Shown here piece after piece: positions 25,317 through 33,478 of a stretch of 64,000 nt of DNA (positions within the stretch are counted from its first letter, which is position 1; each line of letters starts with the position of its first letter). Under the pieces are notes generated by a model. It was not told the origin of the DNA and ran no database searches. It saw nothing but the letters and a program-made list of their open reading frames with translations. This stretch comes from Bryobacterales bacterium (lineage in GTDB: Bacteria; Acidobacteriota; Terriglobia; Bryobacterales; UBA6623). The stretch spans positions 1 through 64,000 of the forward strand of contig JAPOOG010000079.1 in the NCBI GenBank assembly GCA_026713545.1, written 5' to 3'. The position numbers were made by a program, and so were the translations under genes.

Positions 25317-25961
25317 CTACTGATTCTGAGCGCTGGGAGCCAGCAACTGTCCCCGGGCCAACGCCATTTGCTGTTCGCGCTCAACGCCCCTGACATTCAA
25401 CGCGCGGATCAGCAGCAACCCCACCAGTTTATCGTGGGAGTGCCCGCAGGGAAATGCGAAGCGCTCCTCGTCACTTTCGAGCCATTCCATCTCTCCGAGC
25501 TTCACAAGGCCGGCGCCGATGGCAGTCCGGCGCTTTTCTCCCCGATCGCTCTTCAACTCTCCGGTGACGCGGTATGCGCCGTCGACGAGGATCGAGACGT
25601 TAACGTTTCCGTCTGACTTCTTGTCAAAGATCGTCAGCGGCTTCGGCTCCACGGCATCGGCCGGGTCCCATTTGCAAGATTCCAGGAAAACTCGCCTGCA
25701 GGCGAAATCGTGAGAGCTGTTGCACGCAAACCTCACCCTCAGGCCATCGCCCTCGACCGACTCCATGCCGCCGAGAACGACCATCGTACGTGTTACAAAC
25801 TCTACACGCTCCCGAGCACCGTCAATGCTGCTGTACGTGTGAACAAGGAACTCGGGACCTTGCGCGCCTGATTGGCGATAGAGCCCGATCGAGATCTGGT
25901 GGAAATGCGAGTCCATCGAGACCAACTCGATTCGGCGCCCGATATCGGTCGTGAGGCTCAT
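25317..25961 (-). CDS. Unknown two-repeat protein with CxxSHD motifs, first gene of corrinoid operon
   Basis: Not recognised. 214 residues from the ATG at 25961 (MSLTTDIGRR). The protein appears to be an internal duplication: repeat one (about 10-97) and repeat two (about 108-192) share order and motifs, most clearly GGMESVEGDGLRVRFACNSSHD (65-85) against GEMEWLESDEERFAFPCGHSHD (156-177), each with Cys-x-x-Ser-His-Asp. No signal peptide or membrane segment. A Cys/His/Asp cluster repeated twice would suit a bound metal or a redox role. It ends 11 bases before the UroD-family methyltransferase gene, so it is very probably co-transcribed with the methyl-transfer genes and may be a substrate, acceptor or activation protein. 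That job is inference. Confidence 0.7.
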   Translation of the reverse strand: MSLTTDIGRRIELVSMDSHFHQISIGLYRQSGAQGPEFLVHTYSSIDGARERVEFVTRTMVVLGGMESVEGDGLRVRFACNSSHDFACRRVFLESCKWDPADAVEPKPLTIFDKKSDGNVNVSILVDGAYRVTGELKSDRGEKRRTAIGAGLVKLGEMEWLESDEERFAFPCGHSHDKLVGLLLIRALNVRGVEREQQMALARGQLLAPSAQNQ

Positions 25962-26381
25962 CTCGATAAAACGGCCAAACGTCAAGTGTACCGTGATTTT
26001 GTTGCGCAAGGACCAGTCGGGCAGTCCCAGTCCGTCCGCAAATAGACCCTACGCCGACACAACGTTGCACGCCGAACCGCCTCGACAATGAGCGCCCGTA
26101 GCGCCGCAGGCCAAGAGAGGGAAGCCAGTCGTTTCGGCTATGGGCATCAAGGGCCGAGAACCTCCTCGCCCCGTAACGTCCAGATACGACAAACTCTCTC
26201 TGGCTTCAAGCGCATCCGCTGATGATAGCCGCTCCTCGTCGCATTGAACTTCGGACACCCTGTCTGAGTCATTCGCTACCAGATTCTCTCGTCAGGCTTC
26301 CGCATACGTGCGGATTGCGGGCGAATCAACAGTTCGGACGCCTGATGTGTTACATTCTCGTGGCCGGAAAACGGCAGGATA
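25962..26381. other. Divergent intergenic region between corrinoid operon and PLP gene
   Basis: 420 bp between divergent genes; it must hold promoters for both directions. I searched for a cobalamin riboswitch on the operon strand and saw no convincing B12-box. Short open frames here show no family features. Confidence 0.4.
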
Positions 26382-26387
26382 TTGACC

Positions 26388-27608
26388 ATGAAACGATCCC
26401 GAACCCGCAGAAGTTTTATCAAAGCAACTACGACCGGCGCGGCCGCGGCCGGGCTCGTAAGTTGCGGAGAGTCCGCCCGATCGCCGATCGACGGAACCAC
26501 CAGCACGGTTACCTACGAAAGCCTTGGCGTGCGGCACGTCATCAACGGAGTCGGTGTAGTGACGGTTCTCGGAGGCTCGATCATGCCACCGGAGGTCGTC
26601 GCCGCGATGGTCGAGGCATCCAAGAACTTCATTGATCTACCCGAGCTGCAGGTGAAGGTCGGCAAGCGCATCGCCGAGATCATTGGCGTTCCCGGCGCGA
26701 TGATCTGCTGCGGGGCGGCTTCCGGCCTGACCGTCGGGACCGCGGCTTGTGTCACACGGGGCGACAACAAGAAGCTGCGCCAACTACCCGACACGACCGG
26801 CATGCCCAACGAGGTTATCATCCAGAAAAATCATCGCTTTGGCTTCGACACGCAGATTTGGATGGCCGGCACCAGACCCATCGAGGTCGAGACGAGGGAA
26901 GAGCTCGAGAAGGCCATCAACGAGCGCACGGCCATGATGTTCTTCTTGAACGACGCCGAACCCAAGGGCCGGATCACGCGTGCTGAGTGGATCGAGGTCG
27001 GCAAGAAACACGGCATACCCACGATGAACGACTGTGCTTCCGATGTTCCTCCCGTCAGCCGGCTGCGCCAGTACATCGACGAAGGGTTCGACCTCGCCGT
27101 CTTCTCCGGCGGTAAGGGGCTACTCGGACCGCAGGCCAGCGGCCTTGTGCTCGGCGACGCCGAACTTGTCGCCGCCGCGCTCAAGGCCAGCAGCCCACGC
27201 GCCGGCGTTGGGCGGGGCATGAAGGTCGGCAAGGAAGAGATCATGGGCCTGCTGGCAGCCGTTGAGCGCTACCACCGCATCGATCACGACGCTGAGCGCC
27301 GCGAACTCGACGCCCGCGCTGAGCACGTCATCCGGACGCTGGGCGGCGTCGATGGAGTTGAGACCGAACTGCACATTCCGCCCATCGCCAATCGCGTTCC
27401 CCACGTCCTCGTTAGCTGGGATGCCGCCGCGAAAGGTCTCACACCCGCCGACGCGGTCAAGAAACTGCGCGAGGGCGAACCAGCGATCGCCGTCTCGCAA
27501 AACCCCGAGGGCCTACGCATCAGAGAGGGCCTACGCATCTCCATGTGGATGCTCAAGCCCGGCGAGCACGAAATCGTCGCGGAGCGTGTCAAGGAGTTGT
27601 TCGCCTAG
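26388..27608 (+). CDS. Tat-exported SelA-like PLP-dependent enzyme
   Basis: 406 residues from the ATG at 26388 (an in-frame TTG lies two codons upstream). The N-terminus is a twin-arginine signal with a lipobox-like end (TRRSFIKATTTGAAAAGLVSC), so a folded, probably lipid-anchored protein is exported. The body is a fold-type I PLP enzyme of the SelA/DgaE-like group: YESLGVRHVINGVGVVTVLGGSIMPPEVVAAM, a cofactor site near MNDCASDVPP, and FSGGKGLLGPQASG with the Schiff-base Lys at about 243. Relatives handle amino-sugar acids or seryl-tRNA; the substrate here is unknown. An 18-bp internal duplication (27507-27539) repeats EGLRIR. Fragments of this gene and of the M20 peptidase gene are duplicated downstream. 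Confidence 0.85.
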   Translation: MKRSRTRRSFIKATTTGAAAAGLVSCGESARSPIDGTTSTVTYESLGVRHVINGVGVVTVLGGSIMPPEVVAAMVEASKNFIDLPELQVKVGKRIAEIIGVPGAMICCGAASGLTVGTAACVTRGDNKKLRQLPDTTGMPNEVIIQKNHRFGFDTQIWMAGTRPIEVETREELEKAINERTAMMFFLNDAEPKGRITRAEWIEVGKKHGIPTMNDCASDVPPVSRLRQYIDEGFDLAVFSGGKGLLGPQASGLVLGDAELVAAALKASSPRAGVGRGMKVGKEEIMGLLAAVERYHRIDHDAERRELDARAEHVIRTLGGVDGVETELHIPPIANRVPHVLVSWDAAAKGLTPADAVKKLREGEPAIAVSQNPEGLRIREGLRISMWMLKPGEHEIVAERVKELFA

Positions 27609-27657
27609 CCAACTCATCACGTTCGCCTATCCTGGACACAGAGTTTTCCTCCAGAGT

Positions 27658-27903
27658 GTTCGTGCTCCGACCGGCCCTTCTGCTTATGCTGCTGCTGAGA
27701 GAGAATCTCCGAAGAGTGGCCCCGTTCCTCGCCGCGAACGCGGCTACGCTCGTGTTGACGACGGTATTTCCCAAGATTGCGCCATGGCTGCCGGAACAGC
27801 TGATGTCGCAGGCCCAACTCCGGCCGCTATCCCAGCCTTATCCTCTCCATCCACGAGTTGACGCGAACGACCGTTCCCTCGACCTGTCTCGGATACACTG
27901 CTA
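27658..27903 (+). pseudogene. Mosaic fossil: M20 peptidase 5' end joined to TRAP transporter dctM 3' end
   Basis: From a GTG at 27658 the first 18 codons (FVLRPALLLMLLL) match the start of the intact M20 gene at 29336 (FVLRPTLLLLLLL), including the upstream bases. At about 27713 the homology ends and the frame continues as RVAPFLAANAATLVLTTVFPKIAPWLPEQL, which has the pattern of the C-terminus of TRAP transporter large permeases (PF-x-ad-x(3)-L-x(3)-FP-x(3)-LWLP), then ends at a stop near 27903. No complete gene of either kind is present here. It looks like two gene fragments fused by rearrangement. The DctM assignment rests on about 30 residues. Confidence 0.5.
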
Positions 27904-27950
27904 GCCTACATATCTCACCATCTGACGGCCGCAGCACGCGATACGACCGC

Positions 27951-28061
27951 CATGACTTCGTTGCCCTTGCTTGCCGTGCTCGATGTACTGGTATAGTACA
28001 CCTGCGCGCGCCAAGCGACTCGCGCCTCGTGCTGACGGCCCTCTCACCCACTTCGTCTCGC
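27951..28061. repeat. Dispersed intergenic repeat, copy 2
   Basis: Second copy of the element at 7784-7894: begins CATGACTTCGTTGC and shares CTTGCTTGCCGTGCT, CTCGTGCTGACGGCC and GTCTCGC in the same order and nearly the same spacing. Here its right part forms a 7-bp hairpin (TCTCACC with GGTGAGA). It lies in the rearranged stretch just before the esterase gene. Confidence 0.65.
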
Positions 28062-28160
28062 CGCGTGGTGAGAAATGCAGGCTAGTTTTTCCTCCGCCAG
28101 TGTGCGGATCATACAAGCAGAAAACATCCGAACTGGTGTCAACGCCACTTGATCAGTGGG

Positions 28161-29069
28161 ATGTTTCAGGTCAGACGATCCTTCATGCCATCTCTCTTGC
28201 AATCCGGCCTCCGTCAATCGCATCCGCGGCAGTACCCATCGGCCAGGCTTGTACTGTTGCTTGCCTGCATGGCTGCGGGAGCCCTCGAGGCAGCCGAGGA
28301 TGTCCACCTCATACGGAGCCCTCGCCAGTCCGGCGAGACGACCGTACGTGTCTTCACACCCAACCGCAAGGACATCGACCTCCCGATGAGGACCCTCTAT
28401 GTGCTTCCGGTCGAGGCTGGCGCCGAAACGAGATGGGGCGATCCGGCAGAGGAAATCCGGAAGCTGGACATTGCCGACCGGTACGGCCTTGTTGTGGCAA
28501 TGCCGACATTCTCGGCATTGCCATGGTATGCCGATCACCCCACCAATATGTCCTTGCGCCAGGAACAATATCTGCTCAAGGACGTTCTTCCTCTGGTCGA
28601 GGGTTCCTACCCCGTCGAGACCGGCCCTGATGGACGCTTGCTAGTTGGGTTTTCCAAGTCCGGGTGGGGTGCGTGGTCCCTGCTGCTGCGCCATCCCGAA
28701 GTCTTCGGCAAGGCGGCAGCCTGGGACGCTCCTCTGATGCAAGATGCCCCTGACAGGTTCGGAATGGAGCCGATCTTCGGCGGACAAGCGAACTTCGAGC
28801 AATACAGGATCACCGAACTGATTCGCTCCCGGGCGGCCGAGCTTCGGCAACGATGCCGTTTGGTCCTGACCGGCTATGCAGGAGCGTTCCGGGCGCATCA
28901 CACGGCTATGCACAATTTGCTTGTCGAGTTGGCGATTCCCCATGCCTATCGGGATGGCCCACAGAGAGGGCATCAATGGCACTCCGGGTGGCTGGAGGAG
29001 GCGGTCTCAATCCTTGTGACGGGTTGCGGAACTGGTGATTCCGAAGAACCGCATGCAGAACGGGACTGA
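28161..29069 (+). CDS. Secreted alpha/beta hydrolase (esterase D-like)
   Basis: 302 residues from the ATG at 28161; a second ATG at 28185 would also keep the signal region (SARLVLLLACMAAGALEAAED). The nucleophile elbow is GFSKSGWGAW (Gly-x-Ser-x-Ser/Gly), preceded by the family's RLLV strand; an acid is likely in WDAPLMQDAPDRFG and the catalytic His in the C-terminal GPQRGHQWHSGWL. This is the esterase D/PHB-depolymerase-like group; the substrate cannot be read from sequence. The gene sits between two halves of a duplicated neighbourhood (fossils at 27658 and 29127) and just after a dispersed repeat, so it may have arrived by insertion or rearrangement. Confidence 0.85.
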   Translation: MFQVRRSFMPSLLQSGLRQSHPRQYPSARLVLLLACMAAGALEAAEDVHLIRSPRQSGETTVRVFTPNRKDIDLPMRTLYVLPVEAGAETRWGDPAEEIRKLDIADRYGLVVAMPTFSALPWYADHPTNMSLRQEQYLLKDVLPLVEGSYPVETGPDGRLLVGFSKSGWGAWSLLLRHPEVFGKAAAWDAPLMQDAPDRFGMEPIFGGQANFEQYRITELIRSRAAELRQRCRLVLTGYAGAFRAHHTAMHNLLVELAIPHAYRDGPQRGHQWHSGWLEEAVSILVTGCGTGDSEEPHAERD

Positions 29070-29126
29070 CCCATCTAACACCTCTAGCCCACAGGCTGAC
29101 CCGACCCAGTACGCTGGAATTCCTCC

Positions 29127-29288
29127 ATGGAAGATCACACACTCTGCGATGCTGTGAAGAATCTCCTGGAGAGCAAAGCGGAGATAACCGTCTCGCAATA
29201 CCTGGAGGGTCTGCGCACCTCGATATGGATGCTCAAGCCCGGACAGCACGAAATCGTAGCTACGCGCGTCAAAGAGTTATTCGCGTAG
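29127..29288 (+). pseudogene. 3' fragment of a second SelA-like PLP gene
   Basis: The 53 codons before the stop at 29286-29288 match the C-terminus of the SelA-like gene ending at 27608: VSQYLEGLRTSIWMLKPGQH against VSQNPEGLR...ISMWMLKPGEH, then EIVATRVKELFA against EIVAERVKELFA. The rest of the gene is absent; upstream is the end of the esterase gene. This copy lacks the 18-bp internal duplication seen in the intact gene, so it keeps the older state. The sequence after the stop continues to match, into the M20 peptidase leader. Confidence 0.75.
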
Positions 29289-29335
29289 CCAACTCGCCAC
29301 ATTCGTTTATCCTGGACAAGGAGGTTTCCTTCAGA

Positions 29336-30727
29336 GTGTTCGTACTCCGACCAACCCTTCTACTTCTCCTCCTGCTGCCTGCCGCAGCACAAACGCCGGA
29401 CTGGCTCCAAGCTCGTCAAGAAGCGCTGGAAACCCTCGTCGATCTTGTTCGGCTCGACACCTCGCAGCCCGAGGGCAACGAGATCCTTGCCGCGAACTAC
29501 CTCAAGAAAAAGCTCGACGCCGATGGCATCCCGTCAGAAATCTTCGAGGCAAAACCCGGCCGCGCCAGCATCGTCGCCCGAGTCAAGGGCAACGGAAAGA
29601 AAAAGCCACTTCTGCTGCTCGGGCACCTCGATGTTGTAGCCGTCGAACGTGATGAATGGTCGTTCAACCCCTTTGGCGGTGTTGTCAAAGACGGCATCAT
29701 CTTCGGCCGCGGCGCCGGCGATGACAAAGGCGTCGTCTCAGGATCATTACAAGTGCTGCTCCTGTTGCATCGGCTGAAGATCCCGCTCGACCGCGACGTC
29801 ATCTTCCTCGGCGTCGCCGACGAAGAAGCCGGTGGGCTCGCCGGGATCACCTACCTGCTCGATAATCGTCGTGAAGCCATTGACGCCGAGTTTGCGATCA
29901 ACGAAGGCGGCGCCGGCGTCTTCGATCGCCGGTTCGAGCACGTGCGTTTCGAGATCCAGACCGCCGAAAAGACACCGCGCCGCATCGACCTGCAAGCCAA
30001 GGGTACCTCGGGCCATGGCTCGATACCCTTGCTCGATAACCCCGTTGCAGCGCTTTCGCGCGCTGTGGGCCGCCTGTCGGAATACGAAACGCCCGTTCAC
30101 CTCAACGAAACGACGCGCGAGTACTTCCGCCGCCTTGCCAAACACGCGCCGCCCGAGGAAGCCGCGGTTTATAACGAGGTTCTCGGAGGGAGCCCAAGTA
30201 CCGAAACGCAACAGAAACTACGGGAGATCAGCCCGCTGTTTTACTCGATGATCCGCACATCGATCGTCCCGACGATCGTCAAGGGCGGCTATCTCAAGAA
30301 CGTTATCCCCTCGGAAGCGGAAGCCACCGTCGATATCCGCGCTCTGCCTCACGAGGACCCCGAAGAACTCTTCCCCCGACTCAAGCGGATCATGAACGAG
30401 CCCAAGGTCGACCTCATGCCGCACCCCGTCACGCGCCCGAAGCACCAGCCTTCGTCATTGAAGTCGGATGTCTTCCGAGCTTTCGAAAAAGTGCTCGATC
30501 AGCGCTATCCGGGCATTCTCATTCTGCCTCGCATGTCCACCGGCGCGACCGACTCGGCACAACTCCGCGCCGCCGGCATCGAGTCCTATGGCTTTGGCCC
30601 GGGCCGGGCCGTTTGGGACCTCGCGGGCGGCATCCATGGCAAGGACGAGTACCTCTACGTCGAACCCTTTCAGGACTACGTTGAAATCCTCTACGACGTC
30701 GTCATCGAAGTAGCCGGTTCGAAGTGA
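29336..30727 (+). CDS. Secreted M20-family metallopeptidase
   Basis: 463 residues. The start is a GTG at 29336: AAGGAGG lies 10 bases before it and the signal peptide (FVLRPTLLLLLLLPAAAQT) follows at once. The M20 di-zinc site is intact: LLLLGHLDVV (His and Asp), GRGAGDDKG (bridging Asp), LGVADEEAGG (Glu pair, including the general base), ATVDIRALPHED in the dimerisation region, and a C-terminal metal His in GGIHGKDEYL. M20 enzymes act as carboxypeptidases, aminoacylases or succinyl-diaminopimelate-type deacylases. The leader overlaps the fossil end of a second SelA-like gene, showing that the PLP gene and this peptidase gene were once adjacent. A longer open frame from 29225 reads through that fossil and is not coding. 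Confidence 0.92.
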   Translation: MFVLRPTLLLLLLLPAAAQTPDWLQARQEALETLVDLVRLDTSQPEGNEILAANYLKKKLDADGIPSEIFEAKPGRASIVARVKGNGKKKPLLLLGHLDVVAVERDEWSFNPFGGVVKDGIIFGRGAGDDKGVVSGSLQVLLLLHRLKIPLDRDVIFLGVADEEAGGLAGITYLLDNRREAIDAEFAINEGGAGVFDRRFEHVRFEIQTAEKTPRRIDLQAKGTSGHGSIPLLDNPVAALSRAVGRLSEYETPVHLNETTREYFRRLAKHAPPEEAAVYNEVLGGSPSTETQQKLREISPLFYSMIRTSIVPTIVKGGYLKNVIPSEAEATVDIRALPHEDPEELFPRLKRIMNEPKVDLMPHPVTRPKHQPSSLKSDVFRAFEKVLDQRYPGILILPRMSTGATDSAQLRAAGIESYGFGPGRAVWDLAGGIHGKDEYLYVEPFQDYVEILYDVVIEVAGSK

Positions 30728-31114
30728 ATCAGCCTGTATCCGACACCCACCGTACGATTTTGGCAGGAAAGTCTTTCATGAGTTTGTGATCGTCCTGGGG
30801 CATTGCCGGTGCTGGCAAAGGCAATCGGGAGGGATTTCGAGTTGTGCCTCACTTGTGTAGAGGTCTCGCTCAACCCAAGGTCTCTCGGGTCCTAAGTGCG
30901 AGGCAAAAAGAATGCCGAAGTTTCGCCGGAACGAAAGCACCGCGGTTATTCTGGGTTGCCAACGGCCCGCATCGACAATGGCATTATGGAAATCTGAATC
31001 TTCCCCCATGCTCACCGCTAACAACAGAGCCAGGGTGAGGGTGGCCTGCATGCCATCAGTAGGCTACCGCTGCAGAACAAGGTCAGGAGAATCTACACCT
31101 GGCCGCTGAGTCGA
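30728..31114. other. Intergenic between convergent M20 and hisS genes
   Basis: No convincing gene. A minus-strand frame from 31051 starts with a hydrophobic stretch (MQATLTLALLLAVSMGEDS) but soon loses protein character and shows no family features; it could be a remnant. Confidence 0.35.
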
Positions 31115-32524
31115 TCAACCATCGAGCAGCAGCCGCAAGGTCTTCGCAAGGTCTTTGCGGGCGATCTCCTGCTGCCCGAACCGCCCCGCTTTCCACTCGT
31201 CGTGGGATCTGACCTCGTCCGCCTTCCTGCGGCCCACCAGCATCTCTTTCACAGTGACGACGCCGCGCTGGGCTTCGTCCGAGCCCATGATGACGACGTA
31301 GGGAATCTCGAGGCGATCGGCCCTCTGAAGCTGTTTGCCAAGCCGTTTCGGCTTGCCCACATGCATCTCGGTTCGTATGCCCGCTCGTCGCAGCTCATAC
31401 GTGATCTGCAGGTACTCTCCCATCAGCGCCGGATCCATCGCGGTGACGAGGACCTGAGAGCTGGTCTTGCGCTGCTCGACACGGTCGAGTTCGACGAGGG
31501 CCGCCAGCAGCCGATCTACGCCGATCGAGGCTCCGGTTGCCGGGATGCTCCGTCCGGTGAAGCGCCGGACCAGATTGTCATATCGCCCACCGGCGAAGAC
31601 CGAGCCGAACTGCTGCGCGTCAAGCAGCACCGCCTCGAAGACCGGACCGGTGTAGTAAGCAAGACCCCGCGCAATGCCAAGGTCCACCACCACCCGGTCG
31701 CTCTGATAGCCGAGCGCATCAAGGTGTGACGAAATGCGCTCGACAACGTCGATCTCCTCCTGAGCGTTGTCGACGCCGCCGAACAAAGCACGAAGAAGTT
31801 CGAGAACTTCACTCCGGCTGTCGGCCTTGATCCTCAGAAAGCGCTCGATCTTCTTGACCTGCCCGGCGGAAAGACCGAGTCCCGAAATCGGAGCGCCGGA
31901 CTCATCCGTATACCCCGACGTCAGCTCAAGCTTGACTTTGTCGAGGCCGATCTTGTCGAGCTTATCGAGAATGCGGAAGACAGCGGAGCCGCCGCTTTGA
32001 GGAATCTCAGCGTAATCGAGTAGCAGATTGAGAATCCTGCGGCTCGAAAAACGAACAAGATAAGGACCCACGTCGAGCGCGTCCAGCGTGTCGCACATCG
32101 CCGCGAGGATCTCGGTGTCAGCCACATCCGATTCCGCACCGACCGAGTCCAGGTCAAACTGCGTGAACTGCCGGTAGCGGCCCGGCTCCGGCTTGTCCGC
32201 TCTCCAGACAGGAGATATCTGATAACGTCGAAACGGGAAGATCAGATCCTGATACTGCGACACCACGCGTGAGAGCGGAACCGTTAAGTCGAATCGAAGG
32301 CCAAGTTGCTCGCCCTCGGGGTTCGTTGCCTCGAAGATCTGTCCTTGCGCTTCGGCCCCGGCCGAACCGGACAGCACGTCGAGGTATTCGACTGCCGGCG
32401 TTTCCAAGGGTGAAAACCCGTATAGTTCGTAAACGCCGCGGATCGTATCAATCATCCGCTGACGCGCCAGCATGGCGTCGGGCAACAGATCACGCAGGCC
32501 GCGCGATAAACGAGGTTCGACCAT
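31115..32524 (-). CDS. hisS: Histidyl-tRNA synthetase
   Basis: 469 residues. Charges tRNA-His with histidine. Class II motifs are present: start RLSRGLRDLLPDAMLARQRMIDTIRGVYELYGFSPLETPAVE, motif 1-like region, motif 2 FRRYQISPVWRADKPEPGRYRQFTQFDLDSVGAE, the histidine-specific GLAYYTGPVFEA and GGRYDNLVRRFTG, and a motif 3 with ATGASIGVDRLLAAL. A C-terminal anticodon-binding domain (QVLVTAMDPALMGEYLQITYELRRAG onward) follows. Full length. Upstream on the other strand is a glycine-rich secreted protein; the gene stands on its own. Confidence 0.98.
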   Translation of the reverse strand: MVEPRLSRGLRDLLPDAMLARQRMIDTIRGVYELYGFSPLETPAVEYLDVLSGSAGAEAQGQIFEATNPEGEQLGLRFDLTVPLSRVVSQYQDLIFPFRRYQISPVWRADKPEPGRYRQFTQFDLDSVGAESDVADTEILAAMCDTLDALDVGPYLVRFSSRRILNLLLDYAEIPQSGGSAVFRILDKLDKIGLDKVKLELTSGYTDESGAPISGLGLSAGQVKKIERFLRIKADSRSEVLELLRALFGGVDNAQEEIDVVERISSHLDALGYQSDRVVVDLGIARGLAYYTGPVFEAVLLDAQQFGSVFAGGRYDNLVRRFTGRSIPATGASIGVDRLLAALVELDRVEQRKTSSQVLVTAMDPALMGEYLQITYELRRAGIRTEMHVGKPKRLGKQLQRADRLEIPYVVIMGSDEAQRGVVTVKEMLVGRRKADEVRSHDEWKAGRFGQQEIARKDLAKTLRLLLDG

Positions 32525-32722
32525 CCGGATCGGGGAATACAGGCAGGCCGGGAGCGGAAGCTTCAGGTTAGCATCATTACGGCAGGGCCTTCCGCCCGTT
32601 TCTTTACATGGATATTACATCGTAACCAGTCTCACGAATGTGTCGCCTGTGTTATGTTCGAACGTATTGCGCTTGACGCCGAGCGGGTACAGAAAGGCTT
32701 GGAGCACTCCAAGGAGGACACG

Positions 32723-33469
32723 ATGGCCATTGCTGGCTTGCGACTGTTGCTGCTACTCGGGCTGATGACGTCCGTTGGATTCGCCGCGGACTTCTGGATC
32801 ACCAAGGACTTCCTGCAATGGAGCGAGAAGGAAGTCACCAAGATGCTCACCAATTCTCCCTGGGCGCGTACCGTCTCGATAACGATGGGCGGCGGGGGAG
32901 GCATGAGAGGCGGCGGCATGGGTCGAGGCCGTGGCGGAGGTGGCGGCGGCGCTGGCGGCGGCATCCCCGGAGCCGGTGCTGGCGGAGGCACTCGCGTACC
33001 CGGCAGCTACGGTGGCGGCGGCCCTGGCGGTGGCGGTGGAATGCAACGTAACTTCGTCGTCCGCTGGTTGAGCGCGCAGCCCGTCAAAGAAGCGCTCGTC
33101 AAAGCCCGGTACGGTCAAGAAGCAGGTACAGCCGAAGACGGCATGGCATTCATCAACCGCGACGAGACACACTACGTCATCGCTGTCAGCGGTTTCCCCG
33201 GCCGCATGGCTCAAATGGGCCAGCGGAACCCCGGGCGCTTCAAACAAGGCTCGTTTTTGAAGCGCAAGAACAAGGAGAACATCTTCCCGGAGGATTTCCG
33301 GATCCGCGGCGGCGAGCAGGAAGCCGAGGTCGTTCTCTCTTTCCCCCGTACACATGAGATCACGCTTGCCGACAAGGACGTCGAGTTTCAAATGAAAATG
33401 GGGCAGACGAACATCCGGCGCAGATTCAAGCTCAAGGACATGATCTACAACGACAAGCTCGATCTTTAG
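32723..33469 (+). CDS. Secreted glycine-rich protein of unknown function
   Basis: 248 residues from the ATG at 32723 (AAGGAGG five bases upstream). After a signal peptide (LRLLLLLGLMTSVGFAA) comes DFWITKDFLQWSEKEVTKMLTNSPWA, a stretch I associate with acidobacterial exported proteins of the GWxTD-like kind, then a run of about 60 residues that is mostly glycine (GGGGGMRGGGMGRGRGGGG), then a mixed alpha/beta C-terminal half ending RRRFKLKDMIYNDKLDL. Function is unknown. The Gly-rich tract is typical of a flexible linker. It lies 9 bases before the M28 peptidase gene, so the two form an operon and perhaps work together at the cell surface. Confidence 0.75.
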   Translation: MAIAGLRLLLLLGLMTSVGFAADFWITKDFLQWSEKEVTKMLTNSPWARTVSITMGGGGGMRGGGMGRGRGGGGGGAGGGIPGAGAGGGTRVPGSYGGGGPGGGGGMQRNFVVRWLSAQPVKEALVKARYGQEAGTAEDGMAFINRDETHYVIAVSGFPGRMAQMGQRNPGRFKQGSFLKRKNKENIFPEDFRIRGGEQEAEVVLSFPRTHEITLADKDVEFQMKMGQTNIRRRFKLKDMIYNDKLDL

Positions 33470-33478
33470 CGGCGAAGC

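Noticed and set aside
25962-26381. Cobalamin riboswitch in front of the corrinoid operon
   Set aside because: A GGGAAG-like stretch was noticed but it is on the wrong strand, and no B12-box or conserved core could be assembled.
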